DNA of 64,000 bases from Streptomyces ficellus (GCF_009739905.1 NZ_CP034279.1:2914001-2978000), one strand, 5' to 3'. Counted from the stretch's first letter, positions 19,037 to 27,870 are shown. The notes: generated from the letters alone by a model not told the origin. Translations and numbers: made by a program.

Positions 19037-19386
19037 CGCGGGTTCCGCGACAGCGCGGCCCTTGCCTCGTCGAGAATGCGCCCGACCTCGGCCGCGGCCC
19101 GCCGGACCTCTTCCGCGTCGCCCGTTTCGACGACTTCCTCCAGTGCGCGCAGCCGGGCCGACACAGCTGGCCGACGGTGGATCTGCACATGCACGGCCCA
19201 GTGAGCGGTGAAGCGCCTGAGCGGCGCGAGGTCCGAGCCGAGACGGGCCTGGTCGGCGGCCTGGTCCAGCTCCCGGGTGAACGCCGGCAGAGCTGCCGGG
19301 GTGATCTGTGCGACAGCCTGACGCAGCGCCGTGACGGTCGGCGGAGGCTGCGGGATCAGCGGCTGCTCTGGCGGGCCGGCGGTCAT
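19033..19386 (-). CDS. DUF6247-like protein, possible orphan antitoxin
   Basis: A 117-residue, mostly helical, acidic protein (ALPAFTRELDQAADQARLGSDLAPLRRFTAHWAVHVQ). Streptomyces proteins with this pattern (DUF6247) often precede a small toxin-like gene, and a truncated remnant of such a gene begins at its stop codon. The ATG at 19386 is used because GGGAGA lies 5 bases upstream. An ATG at 19398 is the alternative. If the toxin is lost, this is a solitary antitoxin. Function inferred from context only. Confidence 0.55.
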   Translation of the reverse strand: MTAGPPEQPLIPQPPPTVTALRQAVAQITPAALPAFTRELDQAADQARLGSDLAPLRRFTAHWAVHVQIHRRPAVSARLRALEEVVETGDAEEVRRAAAEVGRILDEARAALSRNPR

Positions 19387-19474
19387 ACGTTCTCCCATGG
19401 CGGGGATTCTGAGCCGTGCCCCAGCCTACCGAGCACCGATTCGAGGGTTGTCAGCCGAACGGCCGGCGCGGCCG

Positions 19475-19750
19475 TCACGTCCCGTGCGACTCGAAGCGCC
19501 AGCGGTGGACCGGGCGGGTGACCAGGTCGGGGGCGGGGTCGGGGAGTTCGGGGAGGGCCGCGTCGAGGGGGGCGTCGCCGGGGGCGTCCCACCAGGTGAG
19601 GACCAGGACCCGGTCGCCGGGGGCGGTGAACGTCTCGCGGCGGAGCGGTGCGGCGGGGCCGGGGAGCGGCTGGGCGCGGGCCCAGGCCAGGAGCTCGGGG
19701 CCGCAGCCGTCCGCCGCGCGGGCCTCCCACATCAGGGTGACCACGGTCAT
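19475..19750 (-). CDS. Small ABM-like (dimeric alpha-beta barrel) protein
   Basis: A 91-residue protein: [26 protein letters not shown] ... [21 protein letters not shown] resembles small antibiotic-biosynthesis-monooxygenase-like barrels. No catalytic residue can be assigned. Its ATG overlaps the tsaD stop (ATGA), so it is the last gene of the t6A operon by coupling. A functional link to t6A is not implied by sequence. Confidence 0.6.
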   Translation of the reverse strand: MTVVTLMWEARAADGCGPELLAWARAQPLPGPAAPLRRETFTAPGDRVLVLTWWDAPGDAPLDAALPELPDPAPDLVTRPVHRWRFESHGT

Positions 19751-20859
19751 GAGTACAGGTTGTCCTTGCTGATCTCGTGCACGTGGTCGTGATCGTGTCC
19801 GTGACCGTGGCCGTGGTTGCCGGGCACGTGCGGGTCCGTCACCGGGAGGGAGGAGTCCGCCGACAGCTCCAGGTCGGATGCGGGCCGGTTGCGGGCCACC
19901 ATCTCGGCGCCCAGGGCGGCGACCATCGCGCCGTTGTCCGTGCACAGCCCGGGGCGCGGCACCCGGAGGCGGATGCCGGCGCGCTCGCACCGCTCCTCCG
20001 CCAACGCCCGCAGCCGCGAGTTGGCGGCCACGCCGCCGCCGATCATCAGGTGGTCGACGCCCTCGTCCTTGCAGGCCCGCACGGCCTTGCGGGTCAGGAC
20101 GTCGACGACGGCCTCCTGGAAGGACGCCGCCACGTCGCGTACCGGCACCTCTTCGCCCGCCGCCCGCTTGGCCTCGATCCAGCGGGCCACCGCCGTCTTG
20201 AGGCCGGAGAAGGAGAAGTCGTACGCCGGGTCCCGGGGCCCGCTGAGCCCGCGCGGGAACGCGATCGCGGACGGGTCGCCCTCCCTCGCCAGCCGGTCGA
20301 TCACCGGCCCGCCCGGGAAGCCCAGGTCCAGCACGCGCGCGATCTTGTCGAACGCCTCGCCCGCCGCGTCGTCGATCGTCGCGCCCATGGGCCGGACGTC
20401 GGAGGTGATGTCCGGGGCGAGCAGCAGCGAGGAGTGGCCACCGGACACCAGCAGCGCCATCGTCGGTTCGGGCAGCGGCCCGTGCTCCAGCTGGTCGACG
20501 CAGATGTGCGAGGCCAGGTGGTTCACCCCGTACAGCGGCTTGTCCAGCGCGAACGCGTACGCCTTCGCCGCCGACACCCCGACGAGGAGCGCGCCCGCGA
20601 GGCCGGGGCCGGCGGTGACCGCGATGCCGTCCAGGTCACGGGCGGTCACACCCGCCTGCTCCAGGGCGCGTTCGATGGTCGGGACCATCGCCTCCAGGTG
20701 CGCGCGGGAGGCGATCTCGGGCACGACACCGCCGTACCGGGCGTGCGTGTCCACACTCGACGCGACGGCGTCCGCCAGCAGGGTCGTGCCGCGGACGATG
20801 CCGACGCCGGTCTCGTCGCAGGACGTCTCGATGCCGAGGACGAGGGGTTCGTCAGCCAT
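19747..20859 (-). CDS. tsaD: tRNA threonylcarbamoyladenosine synthase subunit TsaD
   Basis: A 370-residue Kae1/TsaD protein transferring the threonylcarbamoyl group to A37 of ANN-decoding tRNAs. [10 protein letters not shown] (11-20), the metal ligands H114 and H118 (NHLASHICV), SGGHSSLLL and [11 protein letters not shown] are present. An unusual His/Asp-rich tail ([13 protein letters not shown]) follows the normal end. It overlaps rimI upstream by 8 bases and the ABM-like gene downstream by 4. It acts with TsaB and TsaE, encoded here, and with TsaC, which is not in this window. Confidence 0.95.
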   Translation of the reverse strand: MADEPLVLGIETSCDETGVGIVRGTTLLADAVASSVDTHARYGGVVPEIASRAHLEAMVPTIERALEQAGVTARDLDGIAVTAGPGLAGALLVGVSAAKAYAFALDKPLYGVNHLASHICVDQLEHGPLPEPTMALLVSGGHSSLLLAPDITSDVRPMGATIDDAAGEAFDKIARVLDLGFPGGPVIDRLAREGDPSAIAFPRGLSGPRDPAYDFSFSGLKTAVARWIEAKRAAGEEVPVRDVAASFQEAVVDVLTRKAVRACKDEGVDHLMIGGGVAANSRLRALAEERCERAGIRLRVPRPGLCTDNGAMVAALGAEMVARNRPASDLELSADSSLPVTDPHVPGNHGHGHGHDHDHVHEISKDNLYS

Positions 20860-21349
20860 GACTCTCAGTGCTCTCAGTTCCTTGGACGGTGTGTACGCGC
20901 AGGCGCATCACGAGCGCGTCGATGTTGCCCGGCTGGTAGTAGCCGCGGCGGAAGCCGATCGGTTCGAAGCCGAAGCGTTCGTACAGCTTCTGGGCCCGGG
21001 TGTTGTCCACCCGCACCTCGAGCAGGACCTCGTCGCACTCGAAGGCGGTGGCGTGCTGGAGCAGGTCGGCGAGCAGCCGCCCGCCCAGCCCGGTGCCCCA
21101 CTGGTCGCGGGAGACGGCGATCGTCTGTACGTCGCCGAGCCCGCCGGCCGCGGCGAGCCCCGCGTACCCCACCAGCCGGTCGTCCTCCTCCGCCACGACG
21201 TACCGGCGGGTGGCGTGCGGGCCGCGCGCGTGGGCGAGCTCGGACCAGAACATGCCCTCCGACCAGGCGTCGTCGGGGAACAGCTCCCGTTCCAGCTCCA
21301 GCACCGGCGCGATGTCCCACCAGCGCATCTCACGCAGGAGCGCCGTCAC
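20852..21349 (-). CDS. rimI: Ribosomal protein S18-alanine N-acetyltransferase (RimI family)
   Basis: A 165-residue GNAT acetyltransferase: [27 protein letters not shown], the acetyl-CoA loop [11 protein letters not shown] (Q/R-x-x-G-x-G/A) and [25 protein letters not shown]. It lies between tsaB and tsaD, the common actinobacterial arrangement. The GTG at 21349 overlaps the tsaB stop (GTGA). Likely substrates are the N-termini of S18 or other proteins. Confidence 0.9.
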   Translation of the reverse strand: MTALLREMRWWDIAPVLELERELFPDDAWSEGMFWSELAHARGPHATRRYVVAEEDDRLVGYAGLAAAGGLGDVQTIAVSRDQWGTGLGGRLLADLLQHATAFECDEVLLEVRVDNTRAQKLYERFGFEPIGFRRGYYQPGNIDALVMRLRVHTVQGTESTESHG

Positions 21350-22002
21350 TTCGGGGTGACCACCTTGTAGTTCTTCGGTACCTGCGCGTCGGGGCGCCGC
21401 AGGTACAGGGGGCGCGGCTCCTCGAACGCCCCGCCCGCCCTCAGCCGCTCGGCGGCCAGCGATGCGAGCGCGGCGGCGGACTGGTGCTCGGGGTCGCGGC
21501 CGTCCGGGAACACCTCGCCGTACAGGCGCGCGCCGGCGCCGACCGCCGGGAGGCCCGCGACCCGCTGCGCGATGTCGGCGGGCCGGTCGACGGACGGGTC
21601 CGTGACACGGGTGCGGCAGTCGTCGTACCGCGCCCAGTAGACCTCCTTGCGGCGCGCGTCCGTCGCCACGACGAACGGCTCCTCGATCCCGGAGGCGTAC
21701 GCGAGCCCGTCCAGCGTGCACAGTCCGTGCACCGGCACCCCGCCGAGCGCCGACGCGAAGGTCGCCGCCGTCACCAGGCCGACCCGCAGTCCGGTGTACG
21801 GGCCCGGGCCGACGCCGACGACGATGCCGGTCACGGCGTCGAGCTTGCGGCCGGCCTCCCGGAGCACCTGGTGGACGGCGGGCAGCAGGAGTTCCCCGTG
21901 CCGGCGCGCGTCGACCCGGGTGGAGGTGGCGACGACGGAGTCCCCGTCGTGGAGGGCGACGGTGACGGCGGGTGTGGCGGTATCCATGGCGAGCAAGAGC
22001 AC
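21346..22002 (-). CDS. tsaB: tRNA threonylcarbamoyladenosine biosynthesis protein TsaB
   Basis: A 218-residue TsaB, an ASKHA-fold partner of TsaD: LLAMDTATPAVTVALHDG, LLPAVHQVL and GVGPGPYTGLRVGLVTA. It starts at GTG 22002, 6 bases after a TAGGCT hexamer, so the operon tsaB-rimI-tsaD-ABM probably has a leaderless first gene. Confidence 0.93.
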   Translation of the reverse strand: MLLLAMDTATPAVTVALHDGDSVVATSTRVDARRHGELLLPAVHQVLREAGRKLDAVTGIVVGVGPGPYTGLRVGLVTAATFASALGGVPVHGLCTLDGLAYASGIEEPFVVATDARRKEVYWARYDDCRTRVTDPSVDRPADIAQRVAGLPAVGAGARLYGEVFPDGRDPEHQSAAALASLAAERLRAGGAFEEPRPLYLRRPDAQVPKNYKVVTPK

Positions 22003-22008
22003 GCGAAC

Positions 22009-22014
22009 AGCCTA
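22009..22014 (-). promoter_or_regulatory. -10 element of tsaB (leaderless)
   Basis: TAGGCT on the minus strand, 6 bases before the GTG at 22002. Confidence 0.55.
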
Positions 22015-22107
22015 CGGCTCCGGGGCGCCGCGCACGGCGCCCCGGGTCCCGTGCGTGATCCTGCTACGGTCACACCGCATACGTACGTGGGAGAGGTGGG
22101 CAGCAAC

Positions 22108-22674
22108 GTGGCAAGGAGCAGCTCGGGATTCGTGGCCGGGCTCACCGCGGCGGCCATGGCGGCGGTCGCCTTCCTCGCCTACCAGGCGTCGGCCAGTGCC
22201 CCGGCCGACCTGAAGGCCGGCTCGCCCGCCCCCGCCGCGTCGCCGTCGGCCCCCGCGCCCGGCGCCCTCCCGAAGGACCCCGCCGTCACGGCGCTCGCGC
22301 TGCCGAAGCAGTCGGGCTCGGGCGTGCGGGTGGTGTACTCGCTCGGTGAGCGGCGGGTGTGGCTGGTGGACGAGAAAAACGTGGTGGCGCGTACGTTCGC
22401 GGTGATGCCGAGCACGGTCGACCCGGCTCCGGGCACGTACGCCGTGACGTCGCGCTCGGGCAGCGTGTCCGGCTCCGACGGCGTCAGGATCGAGCACGTG
22501 GTGCGGTTCGCGAGCGTCGACGGCGTGACGATCGGCTTCAGCGCGGCGGTCGACGGCACCATGGCCACCCCGGACCCGCAGCGCCGGACGGGCGGCATCC
22601 GCATGAAGCGGACCGACGGCAACGCGATGTGGACGTTCGCGACGGTCAACTCGAAGGTCGTCGTCGTCCCGTAG
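22108..22674 (+). CDS. Secreted or anchored L,D-transpeptidase-like protein without catalytic Cys
   Basis: A 188-residue protein: an N-terminal hydrophobic segment (8-30), an Ala/Pro linker (30-60), then an all-beta domain resembling a YkuD L,D-transpeptidase (VVYSLGERRVWLVDEKNVVARTFAVM ... PGTYAVTSR). Where a YkuD enzyme has S-x-G-C-V-R-M, this has TGGIRM (161-166), so the nucleophilic Cys is Gly. It is therefore predicted to be non-catalytic, perhaps a wall-binding or regulatory relative. The GTG at 22108 follows GGGAGAGG. GTGs at 22087 and 22096 are alternatives. Divergent from tsaB. Confidence 0.68.
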   Translation: MARSSSGFVAGLTAAAMAAVAFLAYQASASAPADLKAGSPAPAASPSAPAPGALPKDPAVTALALPKQSGSGVRVVYSLGERRVWLVDEKNVVARTFAVMPSTVDPAPGTYAVTSRSGSVSGSDGVRIEHVVRFASVDGVTIGFSAAVDGTMATPDPQRRTGGIRMKRTDGNAMWTFATVNSKVVVVP

Positions 22675-22794
22675 GCCTCACCGGCGCCGAACGGAACCCG
22701 CGCACCCGCGCACCCGCGCCCTGGCAGGGGGCGTGCACGGCGCACATGGGGTCGCGGATCACGCGGAGTAGCGCTGATGCCTGGCGGTCGGCGC

Positions 22795-22998
22795 TCAGGC
22801 CGCCCGGCGGCGTTCCGGGGCGGTCTCGGCGGTCCTGTCGGCGGCGGAGTTCGTCTCCCGCGCGTCCAGAACGTCCCCGACGCCGGGCGCGGGAGTCTGG
22901 TCGGCGTCAGCGGTCCCTGGCGGCGTGGAGACGGCGCTGGCCGCCGCGCACGACGCCAGCAGATCACGCATCGACACATTCTGCTCGGACGTCGGCAT
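22795..22998 (-). CDS. Small 67-residue protein with one Cys, unknown function
   Basis: A small gene with an excellent AGGAGG Shine-Dalgarno 6 bases before the ATG at 22998. The N-terminal half has VSMRDLLASCAAASAVSTPP, and the rest is hydrophilic and acidic with the tail ERRRAA. No membrane segment or known domain. It is monocistronic, behind a 9-2-9 inverted repeat (23025-23044) that resembles a regulator site. I do not recognise a function. Confidence 0.6.
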   Translation of the reverse strand: MPTSEQNVSMRDLLASCAAASAVSTPPGTADADQTPAPGVGDVLDARETNSAADRTAETAPERRRAA

Positions 22999-23024
22999 GG
23001 TCGCCTCCTGGGGCTACGGGGGCA

Positions 23025-23044
23025 TGGTTAGGTACACCTAACCA
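23025..23044. promoter_or_regulatory. 9-2-9 inverted repeat upstream of the 67-residue gene
   Basis: TGGTTAGGT-AC-ACCTAACCA, with perfect 9-base arms, 27 bases upstream of the start codon. The half-sites TTAGGT/ACCTAA are those of DtxR/DmdR iron boxes, but the spacing (2 instead of 7 between them) is not standard. Probably an operator. Confidence 0.65.
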
Positions 23045-23188
23045 GGTCCTGGTCTCCATGGGACCACGCCTCGGAGGTACGGCGCAACATCATGCCGACG
23101 TCTTGTCGGAAACTACGGCGGGCACGCTGCGTGACGCCGTCGCCCCGTCACCCCGTCGGCCCGTCTCCCCCTCGCCCCGTCCACCCCG

Positions 23189-23704
23189 TCACCCCAGCGC
23201 CAGGTCCACGCCCGCCCAGCGCTCCCCGTACCCGCTCAGCGTCACGACCCGCCGGTCGTCGTCGGTGGAGCCGACGACCCGGTGGATGACGACGTGCAGC
23301 CGGTCGTCCGTGAGGTCCTCCACCTTGCCCTCGCCCCACTCCACGACCACCACCGAGTCGGGCAGCGAGACGTCGAGGTCGAGGTCCTCCATCTCGTCGA
23401 GCCCGCCGCCCAGCCGGTAGGCGTCGACGTGCACGAGGGCGGGGCCGCCGGTGAGGGACGGGTGGACGCGCGCGATGACGAACGTCGGGGACGTCACCGC
23501 GCCGCGCACCCCGAGGCCCTCGCCGAGCCCGCGCGTCAGCGTCGTCTTGCCGGCGCCGAGCTCGCCGGTGAGCATGACGAGGTCGCCGGGGCGCAGCAGC
23601 TTGGCGAGCGTGCGGCCCAGGTCCTGGGTCTGCTCGGGGGCGTGCAGGGTGAGACGGGCGGTGGCCGTGGCCCCCTCAGGGGCCGGGCTGTGCGGTGCTT
23701 CCAT
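23189..23704 (-). CDS. tsaE: tRNA threonylcarbamoyladenosine biosynthesis ATPase TsaE
   Basis: A 171-residue TsaE. The P-loop is GELGAGKTT (47-55), followed by SPTFVIARVHPS, LVHVDAYRLGG and VVVVEWGEGK. It powers the TsaBD t6A cycle. The start overlaps the end of the upstream hydrolase gene by 29 bases. The ATG at 23704 has no Shine-Dalgarno but a TAACGT hexamer 8 bases before it. A GTG at 23737 is possible. Confidence 0.92.
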   Translation of the reverse strand: MEAPHSPAPEGATATARLTLHAPEQTQDLGRTLAKLLRPGDLVMLTGELGAGKTTLTRGLGEGLGVRGAVTSPTFVIARVHPSLTGGPALVHVDAYRLGGGLDEMEDLDLDVSLPDSVVVVEWGEGKVEDLTDDRLHVVIHRVVGSTDDDRRVVTLSGYGERWAGVDLALG

Positions 23705-24896
23705 ACGTGCCAACGTTAGTCGCTGCCGATACGGCACCGACCCGGACCAGCAGGTCCGCGAGCCGGTCGGTGACCGTCTCGGGGTGCTCCAGCATCACCA
23801 GGTGGCCGCCGTCGGGGACGATGACCAGCTCCGCGTCCGGGAGCAGGCCGGCGATGGCCTCGGTGTGGGAGCTCGGCGTCACCAGGTCCTGGTCCCCGGC
23901 CAGCGCCAGCACCGGCACCTCGGCGAAGACGCCCAGCGCCTCCGCCTTGTCGTGCTCGGTGAACGCCGGGTAGAACTCGGCGACCACGTCGATGGGGGTG
24001 CCCTCGATCATGCGCTCGGCGAACCGGGCGACCGCCGGGTCCACGTCCCGCGACGAGAACGAATAGCGCTTGATGAGCCCCGCGAACAGGTCCGCGGTGG
24101 CCCGCCGCCCGCGCTCCACCAGCTCCGCCTGCGAGCCGAGCGCCCGCAGTATCCCGGGCAGCACCCGGCGCACGGCGTTCACGCCCGCGACGGGCAGCCC
24201 GTAGTTGACCTCGCCGAGGTTGCCGCACGAGGTGCCGACGAAGGCGACGCCGACGACCCGCTCGCGGATGAGCTCCGGGTACTGCTCGGCCAGCGCCATC
24301 ACCGTCATGCCGCCCATCGAGTGCCCCACCAGCACCAGCGGGCCCTCGGGCGCGGCGGCGTCGAGGACCGTCTTGAGGTCGCGGCCGAGCTGGTCGATGG
24401 AGACCGGCACCCGGTCCGGGCCCTGCTGGGCGGCGCCCCGCCCGGAACGGCCGTGGCTGCGCTGGTCCCAGTGGACGGTGCGGACCAGGCCGCGCAGGGC
24501 TGCGCGCTGGAAGTGCCAGGAGTCCTGGTTGAGGCAGTAGCCGTGGCTGAAGACGACGGTGACGGGGCCGGGCGTGCGGCGCCCGAAGAGCCGGCGGCGG
24601 CGCGGCGCGCTGCCGTCCGCCTCCACCTCGTCGACCTCGTAGTACAGCGGGGTGCCGTCGTCGGCCTCGGCCCGGCCGGGCGTGCCGCGCAGCGAGCCGT
24701 ACGGGCCGGCCGCGTCCAGTGCGAGGCGCGCCTTGCGGCGCATGCCGCGCCCGACGGTGAGCCGCTCGATGGCGACACCGGCCGCCGCGCCCGCCGCGAC
24801 CACTCCTATCGCGGCCCCGGCGAAACCGGCGCGGCGCCAATTGCCGGCCGCGGCGGACATCGCTTCCGCCGCGGCCACCGAACTGGTCTCACTCAC
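23676..24896 (-). CDS. Alpha/beta hydrolase
   Basis: A 406-residue protein with an N-terminal Ala/Gly-rich hydrophobic segment (about 25-48), so probably membrane-anchored, followed by an alpha/beta-hydrolase domain. The oxyanion region is FSHGYCLNQDSWHFQ, the nucleophile elbow is VGHSMGGMT (Ser), the acid is in LALAGDQDLVTP, and the catalytic His is in PDGGHLVMLEHPE. Conserved between alr and tsaE in Streptomyces and probably co-transcribed with them. Substrate unknown. Confidence 0.87.
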   Translation of the reverse strand: MSETSSVAAAEAMSAAAGNWRRAGFAGAAIGVVAAGAAAGVAIERLTVGRGMRRKARLALDAAGPYGSLRGTPGRAEADDGTPLYYEVDEVEADGSAPRRRRLFGRRTPGPVTVVFSHGYCLNQDSWHFQRAALRGLVRTVHWDQRSHGRSGRGAAQQGPDRVPVSIDQLGRDLKTVLDAAAPEGPLVLVGHSMGGMTVMALAEQYPELIRERVVGVAFVGTSCGNLGEVNYGLPVAGVNAVRRVLPGILRALGSQAELVERGRRATADLFAGLIKRYSFSSRDVDPAVARFAERMIEGTPIDVVAEFYPAFTEHDKAEALGVFAEVPVLALAGDQDLVTPSSHTEAIAGLLPDAELVIVPDGGHLVMLEHPETVTDRLADLLVRVGAVSAATNVGTYGSTAQPGP

Positions 24897-24920
24897 TACG
24901 GCTGCTCCTCAAGGCTCCCG

Positions 24921-26066
24921 TTACTCGTTCAGGTAGACGCGCGGTACGCGCGAACCGATGCGCGTCACGATCTCGTACGCGATCGTGTCCGCGGCGCGCG
25001 CCCAGTCCTCGGCGGTCGGCTCACCGTCATCGCCTGCCCCGAACAGCACGGCTTGTGCACCGGGTTCGACATCGTCCCCCTCAAGGTCGACGACGAACTG
25101 GTCCATCGCGACCCGTCCGGCCACCGTCCGGACCCTGCCGCCGACCAGCACCGGGCCGCGCCCGGAGGCGTGGCGGGGGATGCCGTCGGCGTACCCGAGG
25201 GGTACGAGCCCGAGGCTGGTGGGGCCCTCGGTGACGTAGTGGTGGCCGTAGCTGACGCCGTGCCCGGACGGCACGTCCTTGACGAGTGCGACGCTGCCGA
25301 CCAGCCGCATGACGGGCCGCAGCCCGAGGTCCGCGGACGTCCCGACCTCCGGGCTCGGCGAGACCCCGTACGTCGCGATCCCGGGGCGGACGAGGTCGAA
25401 GTACGTCTCGGGGAGGGTGAGCGTGGCCGGGGAGTTGGCCATGTGCCGCACCTCGGGCTCGACGCCGGCCTTCTCGGCGTACGTGAGCATCTCGTGGAAC
25501 GTTTCCAGCTGGGCGCCGATGGAGGGGTGCCCGGGCTCGTCGGCGCACGCGAAGTGCGACCAGAGGCCGGTGACCTTCAACAGGCCCTCGCGCTGGGCGG
25601 TGAGCGCCTCGCCGACGAGCCGGGGCCAGTCGGCGGGCTGGCAGCCGTTGCGCCCGAGCCCGGTGTCAGCCTTGAGCTGCACGCGCGCCGGCTGTGCGGT
25701 CCGGCGCGCGGCCTCCTTGACCTCGTCCAGGGCCCACATCCCGCTCACGCCCATGTCCAGGCCCGCCCGGATGCCCTCGTCCCACGGGTCGCCGGGCGTC
25801 CACAGCCAGCACAGCACGGGCGCGTCGATCCCGGCCGCCCGCAGCGCGAGCGCCTCGTGGGGCGTGGCGGTCCCGAGCCAGGTGGCCCCGGCCTCCAGCG
25901 CCGCCCGCGCGCAGGGCACCGCCCCGTGCCCGTACGCGTCGGCCTTCACGACGCCCATGACCTGAACGTCCGGCCCCACGCGGCCCCGCAGGGCACGCAC
26001 ATTGGCGCGCAGCGCGCCGAGGTCGATCTCGGCGCGGGCGCGAAGGGTCTGCGGTGTCTCACTCAT
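24921..26066 (-). CDS. alr: Alanine racemase
   Basis: A 381-residue PLP enzyme making D-alanine for peptidoglycan. The PLP-Lys is in MGVVKADAYGHGA (K41), with HMANSPATL, DLVRPGIATYG, VSYGHHY and AGRVAMDQFVVDL as in the family. The ATG at 26066 lies 7 bases after GAGACT. First gene of the minus-strand set alr, hydrolase, tsaE (24 bases to the hydrolase). Confidence 0.95.
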   Translation of the reverse strand: MSETPQTLRARAEIDLGALRANVRALRGRVGPDVQVMGVVKADAYGHGAVPCARAALEAGATWLGTATPHEALALRAAGIDAPVLCWLWTPGDPWDEGIRAGLDMGVSGMWALDEVKEAARRTAQPARVQLKADTGLGRNGCQPADWPRLVGEALTAQREGLLKVTGLWSHFACADEPGHPSIGAQLETFHEMLTYAEKAGVEPEVRHMANSPATLTLPETYFDLVRPGIATYGVSPSPEVGTSADLGLRPVMRLVGSVALVKDVPSGHGVSYGHHYVTEGPTSLGLVPLGYADGIPRHASGRGPVLVGGRVRTVAGRVAMDQFVVDLEGDDVEPGAQAVLFGAGDDGEPTAEDWARAADTIAYEIVTRIGSRVPRVYLNE

Positions 26067-26447
26067 CGCGCCCAGTCTCTCAGGTACGCGCCCCCCACCC
26101 TCCGCGTCCCCGCCCACGCGTCGACCCGACCGGGGTCACCCCGGGCGAGCCCGGCGGCTCTGGAGCGCCTGGGGCACGGCCGACCAGGCGGGTCCGGCGG
26201 GCCCGGTCGGCACGGTGGGTCCGGTCGGCACGGCCGACCAGGCGGGTCCGGGTCGCCCCCGGGCCGGGTGGCGGGTCCCCGTAGACCCGCCCACCCACAG
26301 ACGGGGTGCGGCCGGGCGGCAGGGCGCGGCCTGGCAGGGGGCGACCCGAGTGGCGGTCGGGGATGGACGGGTGTGGCTCCCGGGGCGGCGGCGCACCCGG
26401 CCCGGGAGGCGGGCGGGGGCAGACGGGCCGCCCCGGGCGCCCCCGCC
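26067..26447. other. Repeat-containing intergenic region between alr and nnrD
   Basis: 381 bp without a credible gene. A 24-bp exact direct repeat occurs at 26174-26197 and 26228-26251 (core GCACGGCCGACCAGGCGGGT), with a shorter GGTCGGCACGG repeat between them. Open frames here encode only GPxG- or RPx-type low-complexity runs. Confidence 0.6.
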
Positions 26448-27866
26448 TCAGCCGCTCCGCACGTCCCGCCAGGCCCCCGGGAGCGCTTCGGCGACGTCAC
26501 AGGCCGCGACGGGGGCGTCGCGGGAGGCGTGGCGGGCGGCGAGGCCGTGGAGGTACGCCCCGGCCGACGCGGCGTCGCGCGGCGCGAGGCCCGCCGCGAG
26601 GAGGGAGCCCGTGAGGCCCGACAGGACGTCGCCGCTGCCGGCGGTGGCCAGCCAGGGCGTACCCGTGGGGTTGACGCGCACCGGGCCGGTGGGTGAGGCG
26701 ACGAGGGTCGTCGAGCCCTTGAGCAGCACCGTCGCGCCGTACCGCCCGGCGAGTTCCCGTACCGCCTCCAGGCGCCGGGACTCCACGTCCTCCCGCGCCG
26801 TGCCCAGGAGCGCCGCCGCCTCGCCGGCGTGCGGGGTGAGGACGGTGGGCGCCGGGCGGGCGCGGACCGCCGGAGGGTCGAGGCTCCGCAGACCGTCGGC
26901 GTCCACCAGGACGGGGACGTCGGAGGCGAGGACGTCGTCCACTCCCGGCGTGTCGCCGAGGCCCGGGCCGATCACCCACGCCTGGACGCGCCCCGCCTTG
27001 GCGGGCGGCCCGGCGTGCACCAGGGTCTCCGGGTGGCGGGCGAGCACCGCGTCGCCGGCCGGACCGACGTACCGCACCGCGCCCGCGCCGCCCCGCAGCG
27101 CGCCGGACACGGCGAGGACGGCCGCGCCGGGGTAGCGGGCCGAGCCGGCGACGATCCCGACGACGCCGCGCCGGTACTTGTCGCTCTCCCCCACCGGGAC
27201 GGGCAGCAGCCGGGCCACGTCCGCGTGCTGGAGGGCCTCGACCTCGGGCGCCGGCGGCAGGGCGAGCCCGATGTCGACGAGCCGCAGCGCACCCGCGTAC
27301 TCCCGCGCCGGGTCGATCAGCAGCCCCGGCTTGTACGCCCCGAACGTGACCGTCGCGTCCGCCCGCACCGCCTCCCCGTGAACCTCGCCCGTGTCGGCGT
27401 CCACCCCGCTCGGCAGGTCGACGGCCACGAGGACGGCACCGGAGTCGCGGGCCGCCCGCACCACGGGCACCGCTTCGGGGCGCAGGCCGCCGCGCCCACC
27501 GATCCCGGTGATGCCGTCCACCACGAGATCGGCCCGCGCCAGCACGCCGTACGGGTCGTCGGCGACCCGGCCCCCGGCGCCCAGCAGGGCCGCGAGCCCC
27601 GCCTCGTGGGCGCGCGAGCCGAGCAGCACCGCCGACACGCCCGCCCCCCGGCGCGCCAGGCGCACACCCGCGTACAGCGCGTCGCCCCCGTTGTCGCCGC
27701 TGCCGACGAGCAGCACCACGCGGGCGCCGTACACGCGGCGCAGCAGCCCGGCGCACGTGGTGGCCAGGCCCGCCGCCGCCCGCTGCATCAGCGCGCCGTC
27801 CGGCAGCTTCGCCATCACCTCGGCCTCGGCGGCCCGTACTGTCTCCACGCGGTAAGCGGTACGCAT
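26448..27866 (-). CDS. nnrD: Bifunctional NAD(P)H-hydrate epimerase/ADP-dependent dehydratase
   Basis: A 472-residue metabolite-repair enzyme. The N-terminal YjeF/NnrE epimerase domain (1-215) has VVLLVGSGDNGGDALYAGVRLA and VDLPSGVDADTG. The C-terminal ribokinase-like dehydratase (NnrD, 230-472) has GPGLGDT, VLTPHAGE, VLLKGSTTLVA and the GSGDVLSGL nucleotide/catalytic motif. It repairs damaged NADHX/NADPHX. It follows acpS by 4 bases and is part of glmS-acpS-nnrD. Confidence 0.94.
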   Translation of the reverse strand: MRTAYRVETVRAAEAEVMAKLPDGALMQRAAAGLATTCAGLLRRVYGARVVLLVGSGDNGGDALYAGVRLARRGAGVSAVLLGSRAHEAGLAALLGAGGRVADDPYGVLARADLVVDGITGIGGRGGLRPEAVPVVRAARDSGAVLVAVDLPSGVDADTGEVHGEAVRADATVTFGAYKPGLLIDPAREYAGALRLVDIGLALPPAPEVEALQHADVARLLPVPVGESDKYRRGVVGIVAGSARYPGAAVLAVSGALRGGAGAVRYVGPAGDAVLARHPETLVHAGPPAKAGRVQAWVIGPGLGDTPGVDDVLASDVPVLVDADGLRSLDPPAVRARPAPTVLTPHAGEAAALLGTAREDVESRRLEAVRELAGRYGATVLLKGSTTLVASPTGPVRVNPTGTPWLATAGSGDVLSGLTGSLLAAGLAPRDAASAGAYLHGLAARHASRDAPVAACDVAEALPGAWRDVRSG

Positions 27867-27870
27867 GGGC

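Noticed and set aside
23025-23044. Standard DmdR/IdeR iron box
   Set aside because: Half-sites match, but the spacing is 2 instead of the usual 7 bases, so I call it only an iron-box-like palindrome.
23451-26696. Open frame of about 1080 codons antisense to tsaE, hydrolase and alr
   Set aside because: Same shadow effect. The opposite strand has three recognisable enzymes with catalytic motifs.
26002-27135. Collagen-like GPxGxV run in a plus-strand frame over the alr-nnrD gap
   Set aside because: It arises from the GC-rich direct repeats at 26174-26251, has no start signal, and continues antisense to nnrD.
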